DNA of 44,939 nt from Actinomycetota bacterium (GTDB lineage Bacteria > Actinomycetota > Humimicrobiia > Humimicrobiales > Humimicrobiaceae), in assembly GCA_028695395.1 (NCBI GenBank), contig JAQVJB010000001.1, positions 1-44,939 of the forward strand, given 5' to 3'. The notes beneath the pieces were generated by a model. The model searched no databases and was not told where the DNA came from. It was given only the letters and a program-made list of their open reading frames with translations. The translations under genes and the position numbers were made by a program. Every line of letters starts with the position of its first letter. Positions within the stretch are counted from its first letter, which is position 1. This document shows positions 27,031 through 35,500 of the stretch, piece by piece.

Positions 27031-28356
27031 ATGAAAAATTCAAATGAAAATATTGTAAATATTGGAATAATAGGCTTGGGATATATAGGGACAGGGGTTT
27101 TTAAATTAATTGAGAGCCAGAAAACCTATATTGCCCAGAAAACGGGGAAAATCCTTAAAATTGTAAAAGCAGCCGATAAAGAGATTAATAAAAGGTCAGT
27201 TCCTTTTATGGAATACTATGAAGGCAAAGTTGTTTTTACTGATAAAGTCGACGATGTGATAAATGATGAGGAAATAGATATAGTGGTCGAACTTGTAGGA
27301 GGCATTGAGCCTGCTTACGATTATGTATTAAGGTCATTAAATAAAGGGAAATATGTTGTGACTGCAAATAAAGACCTTATTGCAAATAAGGGTGAAAGTC
27401 TTTTTAAAGCAGCTGAGGAAAATAATGTGGATATATTATTTGAAGCCAGTGTTGGCGGAGGCATTCCCATTATAGGTCCCATGAAGACTTCTCTGGCAGC
27501 AAATAATATCAATAAAATTGTCGGCATCGTCAACGGTACGACTAATTATATTCTTACAAGAATGCAAAAAGACGAGCTAAGCTTTCATGAGGCTTTAAAG
27601 ATTGCACAGGATCTCGGATTTGCAGAAAAAGTAAATCCTGATGCTGATATTGAAGGAAACGACGCTGCATGCAAGCTTGCAATCCTTTCTTCAATAGCTT
27701 TTAATTCCAGGGTTACTTTTAAGGATGTTTATAAAGAAGGAATAAAAATGGTAACGCTTGACGATATTAAATTTGCTGATGATCTGGGATACACGATAAA
27801 GCTTCTGGCTATCGGGAGCAATGAAGGAAATTCTGTATGTGTAAGAGTTCACCCTGCACTTGTTCCAAAAGAACATATATTATCATCGATAAATTATGCT
27901 AATAATGCTGTTTACCTTTACGGTAATTTTGTCGGTGAAGTCATGAGCTACGGGCTGGGCGCAGGAGACAGGCCGACAGCAAGTTCAGTTGTAGGTGATA
28001 TAATACAAGTTGCAAAAAACCTTGACCGCCGCAGGAAAAGACCTGTATTCGGATGTACGTGTTTTATACAAAAAGAAATAAAGCCTATCGAAGAAATAAA
28101 TAATAAATTTTACGCTCTTATTGAAGTCAGGGATCAGCCTGGCGTTCTTGCAAAGATAGCCTCTGTGTTTGGCAAAAATAACGTATCTATCGAGTCGATG
28201 ATACAAAAACAGACAACAGAAAGCGGTTCTGCACAGATTGTATTTATAACCCACAGGGTGCTTAATAAGAATATGAATAAATCCATTAAGGAAATTAAAA
28301 AACTTGATGTTGTAAGCAAAGTGCTTAATATGATAAGGGTGGAAGATCTTGGCTGA
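27031..28356 (+). CDS. hom: Homoserine dehydrogenase with ACT domain
   Basis: It reduces aspartate semialdehyde to homoserine with NAD(P)H. The Rossmann motif GLGYIGTGVF is at about 13-22; the catalytic domain has TANKDLIANKG, EASVGGGIPIIGPMK, GIVNGTTNYILTRM and DPDADIEGNDAACKL-like sequence. The GAGDRPTASSVVGD segment precedes a C-terminal ACT domain (about 355-435, starting ALIEVRDQPGVLAKIAS), which usually mediates threonine feedback inhibition. At 441 residues it is the ACT-containing monofunctional form. It is coupled to lysA by a 1-base gap; thrC follows after 86 bases. Confidence 0.96.
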   Translation: MKNSNENIVNIGIIGLGYIGTGVFKLIESQKTYIAQKTGKILKIVKAADKEINKRSVPFMEYYEGKVVFTDKVDDVINDEEIDIVVELVGGIEPAYDYVLRSLNKGKYVVTANKDLIANKGESLFKAAEENNVDILFEASVGGGIPIIGPMKTSLAANNINKIVGIVNGTTNYILTRMQKDELSFHEALKIAQDLGFAEKVNPDADIEGNDAACKLAILSSIAFNSRVTFKDVYKEGIKMVTLDDIKFADDLGYTIKLLAIGSNEGNSVCVRVHPALVPKEHILSSINYANNAVYLYGNFVGEVMSYGLGAGDRPTASSVVGDIIQVAKNLDRRRKRPVFGCTCFIQKEIKPIEEINNKFYALIEVRDQPGVLAKIASVFGKNNVSIESMIQKQTTESGSAQIVFITHRVLNKNMNKSIKEIKKLDVVSKVLNMIRVEDLG

Positions 28357-28442
28357 TATTTAATTATCGCTTAAATAAGCTAAAAGGAATTATTTCGTTA
28401 AAAACCATCCAGAAAAATTTTTTATAGAAAAGGAAATATAAA

Positions 28443-29501
28443 ATGACAGTTAGATTTGAAGGGATAATCGAAAGATACCGCAATTTTCTTCCAGTTGATA
28501 AAAACACACCGGTGGTAAGTTTAAATGAAGGATTTACCCCTTTGATAAGATCACAATATTTTTCAGAAAAATATAATGCGGAAATATACTTCAAATTTGA
28601 AGGGCTAAATCCTACAGGTTCTTTTAAAGACCGGGGAATGACCATGGCCATAAGCAAGGCAAAAGAAGCCGGGTCAAAAGCTGTCATGTGCGCCTCAACC
28701 GGCAATACTTCAGCATCTGCTGCTGCTTACGCAAGAAGAGGCAGTATGAGGTGCATCGTGATTATCCCTGAAGGAAAAATAGCTCTGGGCAAGCTTGCAC
28801 AGGCAATGATTCACGGTGCAGAAGTGCTTGCAATCGAAGGGAATTTTGATGATGCTCTTGATGTCGTAAGATATATAACTTCTAATTTTGACATAGCCCT
28901 TGTCAACTCGATCAACCCTTATAGGATTGAAGGGCAGAAAACAGCAGCTTTCGAGATATGCGACTGGCTTGGCGATGCTCCTGATTTTGTTTTTATACCG
29001 GTAGGCAATGCGGGGAATATAACTTCTTACTGGAAAGGTTTTACAGAGTATAAAGAAAGGGGCCTATCAAAAAAACTTCCGTCTATGATAGGCTTTCAGG
29101 CTGAAGGTGCTGCTCCTATAGTCAGGAAACATATAATTGAGAAACCGGAGACAATTGCAACAGCCATACGCATAGGAAATCCTGCAAGGTGGAAAGAAGC
29201 CGAGGATGCTGCCTGCCAGTCCAATGGTTTTATAGACATGGTTTCCGACACACAGATACTTGATGCGTATAAGGCCCTGGCACTGAATGAAGGGATTTTT
29301 TGCGAGCCTGCATCAGCAGCCTGCGTGGCCGGGCTTATCCAGGTTGCAGAAAAAGACAAGAATTTCATTTCAGAAAAACGGATTGTGTGCATACTTACAG
29401 GGCATGGCTTAAAAGATCCGGATACAGCGGTATCAAGCTCTGATGAAATAATCAAGGTTAAAAAAGATTATAATCAAATACAGAAAATACTTTCATTATG
29501 A
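28443..29501 (+). CDS. thrC: Threonine synthase
   Basis: This PLP enzyme converts O-phosphohomoserine to threonine. The PLP lysine is Lys62 in NPTGSFKDRGM, and CASTGNTSASAAAYA and VPVGNAGNI-like (IPVGNAGNITSYWKGF) phosphate-binding loops follow. The 352-residue length is the short bacterial/archaeal type without the large N-terminal domain of E. coli ThrC. AGGAAA lies upstream of the ATG. Its last four bases overlap the start of thrB (ATGA). Confidence 0.95.
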   Translation: MTVRFEGIIERYRNFLPVDKNTPVVSLNEGFTPLIRSQYFSEKYNAEIYFKFEGLNPTGSFKDRGMTMAISKAKEAGSKAVMCASTGNTSASAAAYARRGSMRCIVIIPEGKIALGKLAQAMIHGAEVLAIEGNFDDALDVVRYITSNFDIALVNSINPYRIEGQKTAAFEICDWLGDAPDFVFIPVGNAGNITSYWKGFTEYKERGLSKKLPSMIGFQAEGAAPIVRKHIIEKPETIATAIRIGNPARWKEAEDAACQSNGFIDMVSDTQILDAYKALALNEGIFCEPASAACVAGLIQVAEKDKNFISEKRIVCILTGHGLKDPDTAVSSSDEIIKVKKDYNQIQKILSL

Positions 29502-30433
29502 ATGAAAATAAAATGATTGCCAAAGCCAGGACTTATGCAACGGCTGCGAACCTTGGACCTGGTTATGATTGTGCAGGGATGGCTCTTGGCCTTTATAATG
29601 AACATGAAGTCTATGAAAATCCGGAAAATAAAGATTGCGTATTTATAGAAGGCAATGATAAGCACAGAATTGCAACTGACGGCAATAATCTTATTTGTGC
29701 TGCAATAAGAAAAACATATGAGATAAAAACTGGTAAAAAATTTAAAGATTTAAAGAAGAATTTTAAAATAATCTGCCGCATAGGTGTGCCTGTTGAAAGA
29801 GGTCTTGGAAGCAGCTCGACCGCTGTTGTAGCCGGTCTTCTTATTGCTGATAAGGTTTTTGGTTTTAAATTATCACAGAAAGAGCTTTTAAATATAGGAC
29901 TTGAGATTGAACCGCATCCTGATAATCTTGCACCGTGCATCTCCGGTGGTCTTGTTATATGCTACAGGAACAGGAAAAATGAGGTAGATTTTAAAAAGAT
30001 TAAGACAAGCAACAGCTTTAAAATACTGCTGGTAATCCCTGATTATAAAGTCAATACCAATGAAGCCAGGAAACTGATTCCTGATTCTTTCCCAAAAGAA
30101 GACGTTATAGCCAATATTTCAAATTTTGCATTGCTGATAAATAGTTTTGTATCAGGTGATTTTAAAAATGCGGCAGATTTTATAAATGACAGATTGCATC
30201 AGCCGTACAGAAGGTCAGTATATCCTGTTTCAATGGCTATTGTGGAAGAACTTAATAATAAAATAGGTCTTCCGTCTGCAATAGGAGGTTCCGGTCCTAC
30301 GGTCTTTTCAATAATTCCGGATAATAAAGTTCAAGATGCTGCTGAGTATGTAGAAGAAACTCTGAAAGTAAAATATCCGGATTTTGATTATAAGTTTACT
30401 TCAATAAGTGATAAAGGCAGTTATTGTTATTGA
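29498..30433 (+). CDS. thrB: Homoserine kinase
   Basis: This GHMP-family kinase phosphorylates homoserine for threonine synthase. The ATP-binding motif PVERGLGSSSTAVVAG is at 98-113; the N-terminal motif is YATAANLGPGYDCAGMAL, and the C-terminal glycine loop AIGGSGPTVFSI is present. At 311 residues it is full length. The start overlaps the thrC stop in an ATGA junction, so the two are translationally coupled. A possible adjoining sugar kinase gene starts 43 bases later. Confidence 0.95.
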   Translation: MNENKMIAKARTYATAANLGPGYDCAGMALGLYNEHEVYENPENKDCVFIEGNDKHRIATDGNNLICAAIRKTYEIKTGKKFKDLKKNFKIICRIGVPVERGLGSSSTAVVAGLLIADKVFGFKLSQKELLNIGLEIEPHPDNLAPCISGGLVICYRNRKNEVDFKKIKTSNSFKILLVIPDYKVNTNEARKLIPDSFPKEDVIANISNFALLINSFVSGDFKNAADFINDRLHQPYRRSVYPVSMAIVEELNNKIGLPSAIGGSGPTVFSIIPDNKVQDAAEYVEETLKVKYPDFDYKFTSISDKGSYCY

Positions 30434-30476
30434 AAAGACTATTCTTAATTTAATAAAAAAAATCTAAACAATAAAA

Positions 30477-31445
30477 ATGGATTATATACTTGGAGTTGAC
30501 GGAGGCGGAACAAAAACCTTAGCTGCAGCAGCAGATACGAATGGAAAAATCCTTGCTGAATTACAATTCGGTTCTTCAAATTTTAAAAGTTCCGGCTTTG
30601 AAAGAGCAAAGTCAACCTATACAAAAGGCATTCTTTCCATAATCAGGAAACTAAAGAAGTCCTTTAGCGATCAAAATCCTTTTTTTAAAAGTGCCTGCAT
30701 AGGCCTGGCTGGATTAAATACTGCTTATGACCGCAAGATGTTTAATGAACTGATATTAAATGATGATTTAAAGCCGGTTATGGATACCGGCAGCGCCCTG
30801 CTTGTAAATGATACCGTGATAGGCCTTGCAGCCGGCTCAATGAAAGAAAACAGGGTAATCATTATTGCTGGAACAGGGTCTAATTGTTATGGGGAAAATG
30901 CAGAAGGAATGCATGCAAAAGCTAATGGATGGGACCACATATTAGGAGATGAGGGAAGCGGTTTTTCAATGGGGATACATACTTTAAGGGCAGTCATGAG
31001 GGCATATGACGGCAGAGGTCCCAAAACTTTGCTTACGAAGAATGTTTTTGATTATTTAAGATTAAAGGATATCGATGAGCTCAATATGTGGACATACGAC
31101 ACTGAATTTTCAAAAGATCGTTTTGCTTCACTATCTTTGGTTCTTTGCAATACTGCTGAAATGGGAGACAGGGTTGCAATTAAAATATTAAAGAAGGAAG
31201 CTTTGGAAGTAATCATTAATATTAAAACCGTTGTTAAAAAACTAAAACTTGAAAATGAGGATTTTGATCTTGTTTTTGTTGGCAATAATTTCAAGTGCAA
31301 AGAATATTTCACTGATATTATTATGGAAAAATTAAAAAAGGATTTTCCATTTATTAATTTTTTACCACTTACAAACAGGCCCGTTGAAGGTGCAGTCCGT
31401 CTGGCAGTCAAAAATATAAAACAAAGCGAAAGGTTTAAGAAATGA
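30477..31445 (+). CDS. BadF/BadG-family kinase, N-acetylglucosamine kinase-like
   Basis: This ASKHA-fold ATPase of the BadF/BadG/BcrA/BcrD family has 322 residues. The phosphate-1 motif is VDGGGTKT near residue 5-12, and GTGSNCYGENAEG followed by GDEGSGFSMG forms the sugar/adenosine region typical of GlcNAc kinases such as NAGK and MurK. It probably phosphorylates an amino sugar in the cytoplasm, perhaps in cell-wall recycling. Activation of a dehydratase is the alternative role of the family, but no dehydratase lies nearby. It overlaps the next gene by the ATGA at 31442-31445. Confidence 0.8.
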   Translation: MDYILGVDGGGTKTLAAAADTNGKILAELQFGSSNFKSSGFERAKSTYTKGILSIIRKLKKSFSDQNPFFKSACIGLAGLNTAYDRKMFNELILNDDLKPVMDTGSALLVNDTVIGLAAGSMKENRVIIIAGTGSNCYGENAEGMHAKANGWDHILGDEGSGFSMGIHTLRAVMRAYDGRGPKTLLTKNVFDYLRLKDIDELNMWTYDTEFSKDRFASLSLVLCNTAEMGDRVAIKILKKEALEVIINIKTVVKKLKLENEDFDLVFVGNNFKCKEYFTDIIMEKLKKDFPFINFLPLTNRPVEGAVRLAVKNIKQSERFKK

Positions 31446-33349
31446 AATGGAAATTGCTTGAACCAGTAAAAATAGGAGATAAAGTTTCTAAAAACAGAAT
31501 AGTAATGGCTCCTATGGAAACAAGGATGAGTACTATTTATGGTGATATAACGCAGAATATGCTTGATTACTATTCTGAGAGAGCAAAAGGCGGAGCAGGA
31601 ATTATAATAGTTGAAAATACTTTTGTTGATAATAAAGCAAGCCGCTCATCGCTTAGTTCTTCCGGCCTTTACTCCGACCATCTAATTGCAGGAAAGAATC
31701 TCCTTGCGGAAGCTATCCAGCAGGAAAATGCGATTGCGATAATACAGCTAAGCCATGGGGGAAGGCAGGCAAGAGAAGGCTCTACATGTTATGATGCAGT
31801 TGCTCCTTCTTCAGTAATGTGCAGTGTTACGCAAAGAGTGCCGAAAGAGCTTACAATTAAAGAAATAATAGAAATAGAAGATGCCTTTGCCGATGCAGCT
31901 CTTAGAGCCAAGCTTGCAGGATTTGACGGTGTGGAAATACATGGTGCACACGGATACCTGATTTGTTCATTCCTATCGCCTCTTACAAATCTAAGGAAAG
32001 ATGATTATGGCGGAAATGCTGAAAACAGGGCAAGATTTGCAAAGAATGTAATAAGGAAAGTCAGGGAAAAGGCAGGAAGAGATTTTATAGTAGGGTACAG
32101 GATAAGCGGGTCGGAATATATACAGAAAGGCCTGGAGATAAGTGATACCTGTAATTTTGCGTTTGAGATCCAGAAAGATATAGATTATATACATGTTTCA
32201 GCAGGAATATATGAAAGCCCGTCATTTTCAAATATACCCTCTACCTATGTCCCTGCAGGACAATTGATTCCGCTTGCATATGAGATTAAAAAAAGAGTAG
32301 CCATACCTGTTATCACCGTAGGCGCTCTTAATCCGAAGCTTGCTGAACAAGCCTTAAGGGAAGAAAAGGCGGACCTTGCTGCTTTCGGAAGGGCATTGAT
32401 TGCAGATCCTCAATTTCCGCTTAAGCTAGCGCAAGGAAGGGAAGAAGATATAAGACCTTGCATAAGAGGGAATGAAGGATGTATTTCCAGATTCTATACC
32501 GGTTGCGAGATAAGATGTGAAGTTAATCCTGCATGCGGCAGAGAGGCAAAGTATGTTATCAAAAAAGTAAGCGACCCTAAGAAAATACTTATTGCAGGAG
32601 GCGGAGCAGCAGGTATGGAGGCAGCAAGAATAGCTGCACTAATGGGGCATAATGTCACTTTGATTGAAAAAGAAAATAAGCTGGGGGGACATCTGATTGA
32701 AAGCACGACTCAGGAATTCAAAAGCGATGAAGCTGATTTTCTTAAATGGCTTGTAAGACAGGTTCAGAAAAGCAGTGCAAAAATAATTTTTAATACCGCT
32801 ATAACAGCAGATTTTATCAAAAAAGAAAATCCGGATGCACTTATTATTGCCCTGGGATCGGAATATTTGCGGCCTAGTATTAAAGGCTCAGAGAAAACCC
32901 TGCTGGCAGATGCGATTCTTAAAAACACTGTTTCTGCAGGAAAAGATGTAGCTATTATAGGGGGAGGCCTTGTAGGGTCTGAAACTGCATTAACGCTTGC
33001 AATGGGCGGGCACGATGTCACCATAATCGAGCAGCTTGAAACTTTAGCGGTAAAGCACGAACCGGGTACGCGGGAAGCTTTAATAAACAGGCTAAAGCAG
33101 AATAAAGTAAAAATACTTACCGGTAATGAGGTTCTTGAGATTAAGGACAATAGCATAATAGTCAGGGATAAGCCGGGGAACATAAGCGAAATAAAGGCAG
33201 ATACAATAGTGTCGGCAACCGGCCTGGCAAGCAGGAAGATATCGGAACTTGAAAACATCGTAGCCAAGACCTATGTTATCGGAGATTGTGTAGAAGCAAG
33301 AAAAATATACCAGTGCATTCACGAAGCCTGGTCAATAAGAGACGTATAA
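31442..33349 (+). CDS. NADH:flavin oxidoreductase (old yellow enzyme/2,4-dienoyl-CoA reductase type)
   Basis: This 635-residue three-part enzyme has an FMN-binding TIM barrel (1 to about 330, with APMETRMS, IQLSHGGRQARE, GFDGVEIHGAHGYL and FGRALIADP). An Fe-S binding loop follows, then an FAD/NAD(P)H Rossmann pair with IAGGGAAGMEAARIA (about 384) and AIIGGGLVGSE (about 504). It reduces activated C=C bonds; the substrate is unknown. Cluster-region cysteines are at 340, 347, 355, 359 and 365. The usual second cysteine of CxxC is Gly343, while Cys355 is extra. It is coupled to the BadF kinase by ATGA. Confidence 0.88.
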   Translation: MKWKLLEPVKIGDKVSKNRIVMAPMETRMSTIYGDITQNMLDYYSERAKGGAGIIIVENTFVDNKASRSSLSSSGLYSDHLIAGKNLLAEAIQQENAIAIIQLSHGGRQAREGSTCYDAVAPSSVMCSVTQRVPKELTIKEIIEIEDAFADAALRAKLAGFDGVEIHGAHGYLICSFLSPLTNLRKDDYGGNAENRARFAKNVIRKVREKAGRDFIVGYRISGSEYIQKGLEISDTCNFAFEIQKDIDYIHVSAGIYESPSFSNIPSTYVPAGQLIPLAYEIKKRVAIPVITVGALNPKLAEQALREEKADLAAFGRALIADPQFPLKLAQGREEDIRPCIRGNEGCISRFYTGCEIRCEVNPACGREAKYVIKKVSDPKKILIAGGGAAGMEAARIAALMGHNVTLIEKENKLGGHLIESTTQEFKSDEADFLKWLVRQVQKSSAKIIFNTAITADFIKKENPDALIIALGSEYLRPSIKGSEKTLLADAILKNTVSAGKDVAIIGGGLVGSETALTLAMGGHDVTIIEQLETLAVKHEPGTREALINRLKQNKVKILTGNEVLEIKDNSIIVRDKPGNISEIKADTIVSATGLASRKISELENIVAKTYVIGDCVEARKIYQCIHEAWSIRDV

Positions 33350-33387
33350 TCTGTCTCCGTTTAAAAGTGCCAAATTACACGCTCCCG

Positions 33388-33416
33388 TTTACAAAAGCAT
33401 AATATTGTGATAATAT
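33388..33416 (+). promoter_or_regulatory. Promoter of the T-box/trpB unit
   Basis: TTTACA at 33388-33393 and TAATAT at 33411-33416 are spaced by exactly 17 bases. Transcription would begin near 33423, about 55 bases before the first conserved T-box sequence. This shows that the T-box unit is independent of the upstream amino-acid operon. Confidence 0.6.
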
Positions 33417-33477
33417 ACTTTTCACTTGATTTCAAAAAAGAATCAGGTATATAGTCGCTCTTTTAAATATATTTAAA

Positions 33478-33790
33478 GTCGTTGAACAGGAATAGTAAGC
33501 ATTAAGCGGCAAAGAGAGAGTCACTGATGGTGTGAATGTGGCTGCGCAGCTGGTGTCTGAATGGGTCTGTGAGATGCCTGGCAGAACTCCGGAAATCTAC
33601 TTGGAGTGATTGAACAGGAAAGTAAACCAGGACGGCTTCCTCCGTTATCATAGGATAGGGTATGTGAGTACCTGAAAAGAGCACTGGCTTAATTGTTTTC
33701 ATTGATGCTTCTTTGGAAGCGATAGATTGTATAATCATTAAGCAGTGAAGTAGAGTGGCACCGCGGGAATCAAAACCTCTCGTCTCTACA
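33478..33790 (+). promoter_or_regulatory. T-box riboswitch specific for tRNA-Trp
   Basis: The leader begins with the conserved run GAACAGGAATAGTAAGC, then the AGAGAG of Stem I and a GTGTGAATG loop. The specifier loop GAATGG puts UGG at 33562-33564, reading tryptophan. The Stem II region follows with AGTAAACCAGGACGG and CCGTTA. The T-box proper is at 33750-33790. GTAGAG pairs with CTCTAC (33784-33789). The seven-base bulge TGGCACC (33756-33762) would pair with the tRNA 3' end, and GCGGGA (33763-33768) pairs with TCTCGT (33778-33783). UGGC requires discriminator G, as in bacterial tRNA-Trp, which independently supports Trp. A gene for TrpB follows. Confidence 0.93.
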
Positions 33791-33798
33791 TTTTCTCT

Positions 33799-33840
33799 CT
33801 TTTTTCAGCTATTTTTTTCTTATATTTTAGTTGGAAAAAG
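33799..33840 (+). other. Hairpin downstream of the T-box
   Basis: Twelve bases at 33799-33810 (CTTTTTTCAGCT) can pair throughout, including two G-U pairs, with 33829-33840 (AGTTGGAAAAAG) around an 18-base loop. It begins 9 bases after the antiterminator helix. No T-run follows it, so it is not a standard intrinsic terminator. It may belong to the switching platform or merely precede it. Confidence 0.35.
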
Positions 33841-33985
33841 CGGGATTATTGTAAGATGAAAGAGGTTTTTTTATTTCCGGGTGCTTTTTCTTTGGCCGGA
33901 ATATAAATAAAATCCAGAAGAAAAATTTATTATTACCTGGGCATCTCTTTCAAAAATATTAAAAAAACTTATGAAAGGAAAAAAA

Positions 33986-35353
33986 ATGGAAGACAAGACA
34001 AAAAAATATATACTGCCTGAAAATGAAATACCTTCTAAATGGTACAATATCAATCCTGATCTGCCAAAACCTCTGGCTCCGCCATGCAATCCCCAGACTG
34101 GGAAACCTCTTACTCCGGAAGAATTGGAAGTAATATTTCCCAGAAGCATAATCGAGCAGGAAGTCAGTATGCAGAATTATATAGATATTCCTCCTGAATT
34201 AATCCAGATCTATAGGATGTGGAGACCTACGCCACTGGTAAGGGCAGAGAGACTTGAACAAATTATAGGCACGCCTGCGAAAATCTTCTTTAAGAATGAA
34301 TCAGTCAGCCCTGCCGGGAGCCATAAGCCCAATACTGCTGTTGCACAAGCTTTTTATAATAAGAAAGACGGCACAGGAAGACTTACAACAGAAACCGGAG
34401 CAGGCCAGTGGGGCTGCGCACTTAGTTTGGCAGGAGCACTTATAGGAATTCCAGTAACTGTTTATATGGTCAGGGTCAGCTATGACCAGAAACCATATAG
34501 AAAGATGATGATGCATGCATATGGAGGAAAAGTACATCCGTCACCATCAAAAATGACTGATGCGGGAAGGGCGATGCTTGCACAGGACCCTGATTGTCCG
34601 GGCAGCCTCGGGCTAGCTATAAGCGAAGCTGTAGAAGAAGCTGTAAAAAGCGGAGGTGAAGCTAAATACAGCCTTGGAAGCGTATTAAACCATGTTATTC
34701 TGCATCAGACGATAGTCGGCCTTGAAACCAAAAACCAGTTTGAAAAAATGGGCATAACACCAGACATCCTTATCGGATGCGTTGGCGGAGGAAGCAATTT
34801 TGGAGGCTTTGTATTCCCATTTATTCCCGATAAGATGAAAGGTAAAAATATAAGGATGATTGCTGTAGAGCCTACATCCTGCCCGACTCTTACTAAAGGG
34901 GAATTTAAATTTGATTATGGGGATACTGCAAAAATGGCTCCCATAGTCCAGATGTATACCCTGGGACATGACTTTATGCCTCCATCAATCCATGCTGGCG
35001 GACTAAGGTATCACGGCATGTCTCCACAGGTCAGCTTGCTTTATCACGAAGGCCTGATAGAAGCAGTAGCATACCCGCAAAATCCGTGTTTTGAGGCTGC
35101 TATGATGTTTGCAAAAGCAGAAGGTATAATACCGGCACCGGAGTCCAGCCATGCAATAAGATGTGCAATTGATGAAGCAGTAAAATGCAGGGAAACAGGA
35201 GAAAAAAAAGTAATTGCCTTTAATCTGAGCGGTCATGGACATTTTGATATGACAGCATATGAAAAATATATGGGAGGAAAGCTTACCGATTATGAATATC
35301 CTAAAGAAATGATAAGGCAATCACTTAAAAAACTTCCAAAGGTGGAAATTTAA
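33986..35353 (+). CDS. trpB: Tryptophan synthase beta-like protein, TrpB2 type
   Basis: This PLP enzyme joins indole and serine to make tryptophan. The PLP lysine is Lys114 in SPAGSHKPNTA, and the phosphate-binding loop reads CVGGGSNFGG. The N-terminal block with WYNINPDLPKPLAPP and length 455 mark the TrpB2 subfamily, which is often encoded without trpA. No trpA is nearby. Possible roles are salvage of free indole or acting with a distant TrpA. ATG 33986 has AAAGGA 7 bases upstream; ATG 33971 lacks a ribosome site. The T-box upstream should raise expression when tRNA-Trp is uncharged, and a terminator follows the gene. Confidence 0.93.
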   Translation: MEDKTKKYILPENEIPSKWYNINPDLPKPLAPPCNPQTGKPLTPEELEVIFPRSIIEQEVSMQNYIDIPPELIQIYRMWRPTPLVRAERLEQIIGTPAKIFFKNESVSPAGSHKPNTAVAQAFYNKKDGTGRLTTETGAGQWGCALSLAGALIGIPVTVYMVRVSYDQKPYRKMMMHAYGGKVHPSPSKMTDAGRAMLAQDPDCPGSLGLAISEAVEEAVKSGGEAKYSLGSVLNHVILHQTIVGLETKNQFEKMGITPDILIGCVGGGSNFGGFVFPFIPDKMKGKNIRMIAVEPTSCPTLTKGEFKFDYGDTAKMAPIVQMYTLGHDFMPPSIHAGGLRYHGMSPQVSLLYHEGLIEAVAYPQNPCFEAAMMFAKAEGIIPAPESSHAIRCAIDEAVKCRETGEKKVIAFNLSGHGHFDMTAYEKYMGGKLTDYEYPKEMIRQSLKKLPKVEI

Positions 35354-35406
35354 AAATGCCTGGATTTATTTTTTCACATAAAAAATAAAATAATAAATTC
35401 TTTTAA

Positions 35407-35439
35407 ATGGAGCAGCTTTAAGTCTGCTCCATTTTTTTA
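35407..35439 (+). terminator. Intrinsic terminator after trpB
   Basis: ATGGAGCAG (35407-35415) pairs perfectly with CTGCTCCAT (35424-35432) around an 8-base loop, and a run of seven T follows at 35432-35438. It ends the T-box/trpB transcript 54 bases after the stop codon. Confidence 0.95.
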
Positions 35440-35500
35440 TAGAATATCTTTTGGATTTATTGAAAATATCAAATAATATTTAATAGAATAAAGGGTAAAA

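Noticed and set aside
33602..33604. Second UGG, followed by A, as the T-box specifier
   Set aside because: It is not preceded by GAA and lies after the Stem I 3' side. The UGG at 33562 stands in the conserved GAA-NNN position, opposite the AGTA bulge.
33875..33902. TTCCGG/CCGGAA hairpin as the T-box terminator
   Set aside because: Only six pairs, no T-run after it, and no complementarity to the antiterminator.
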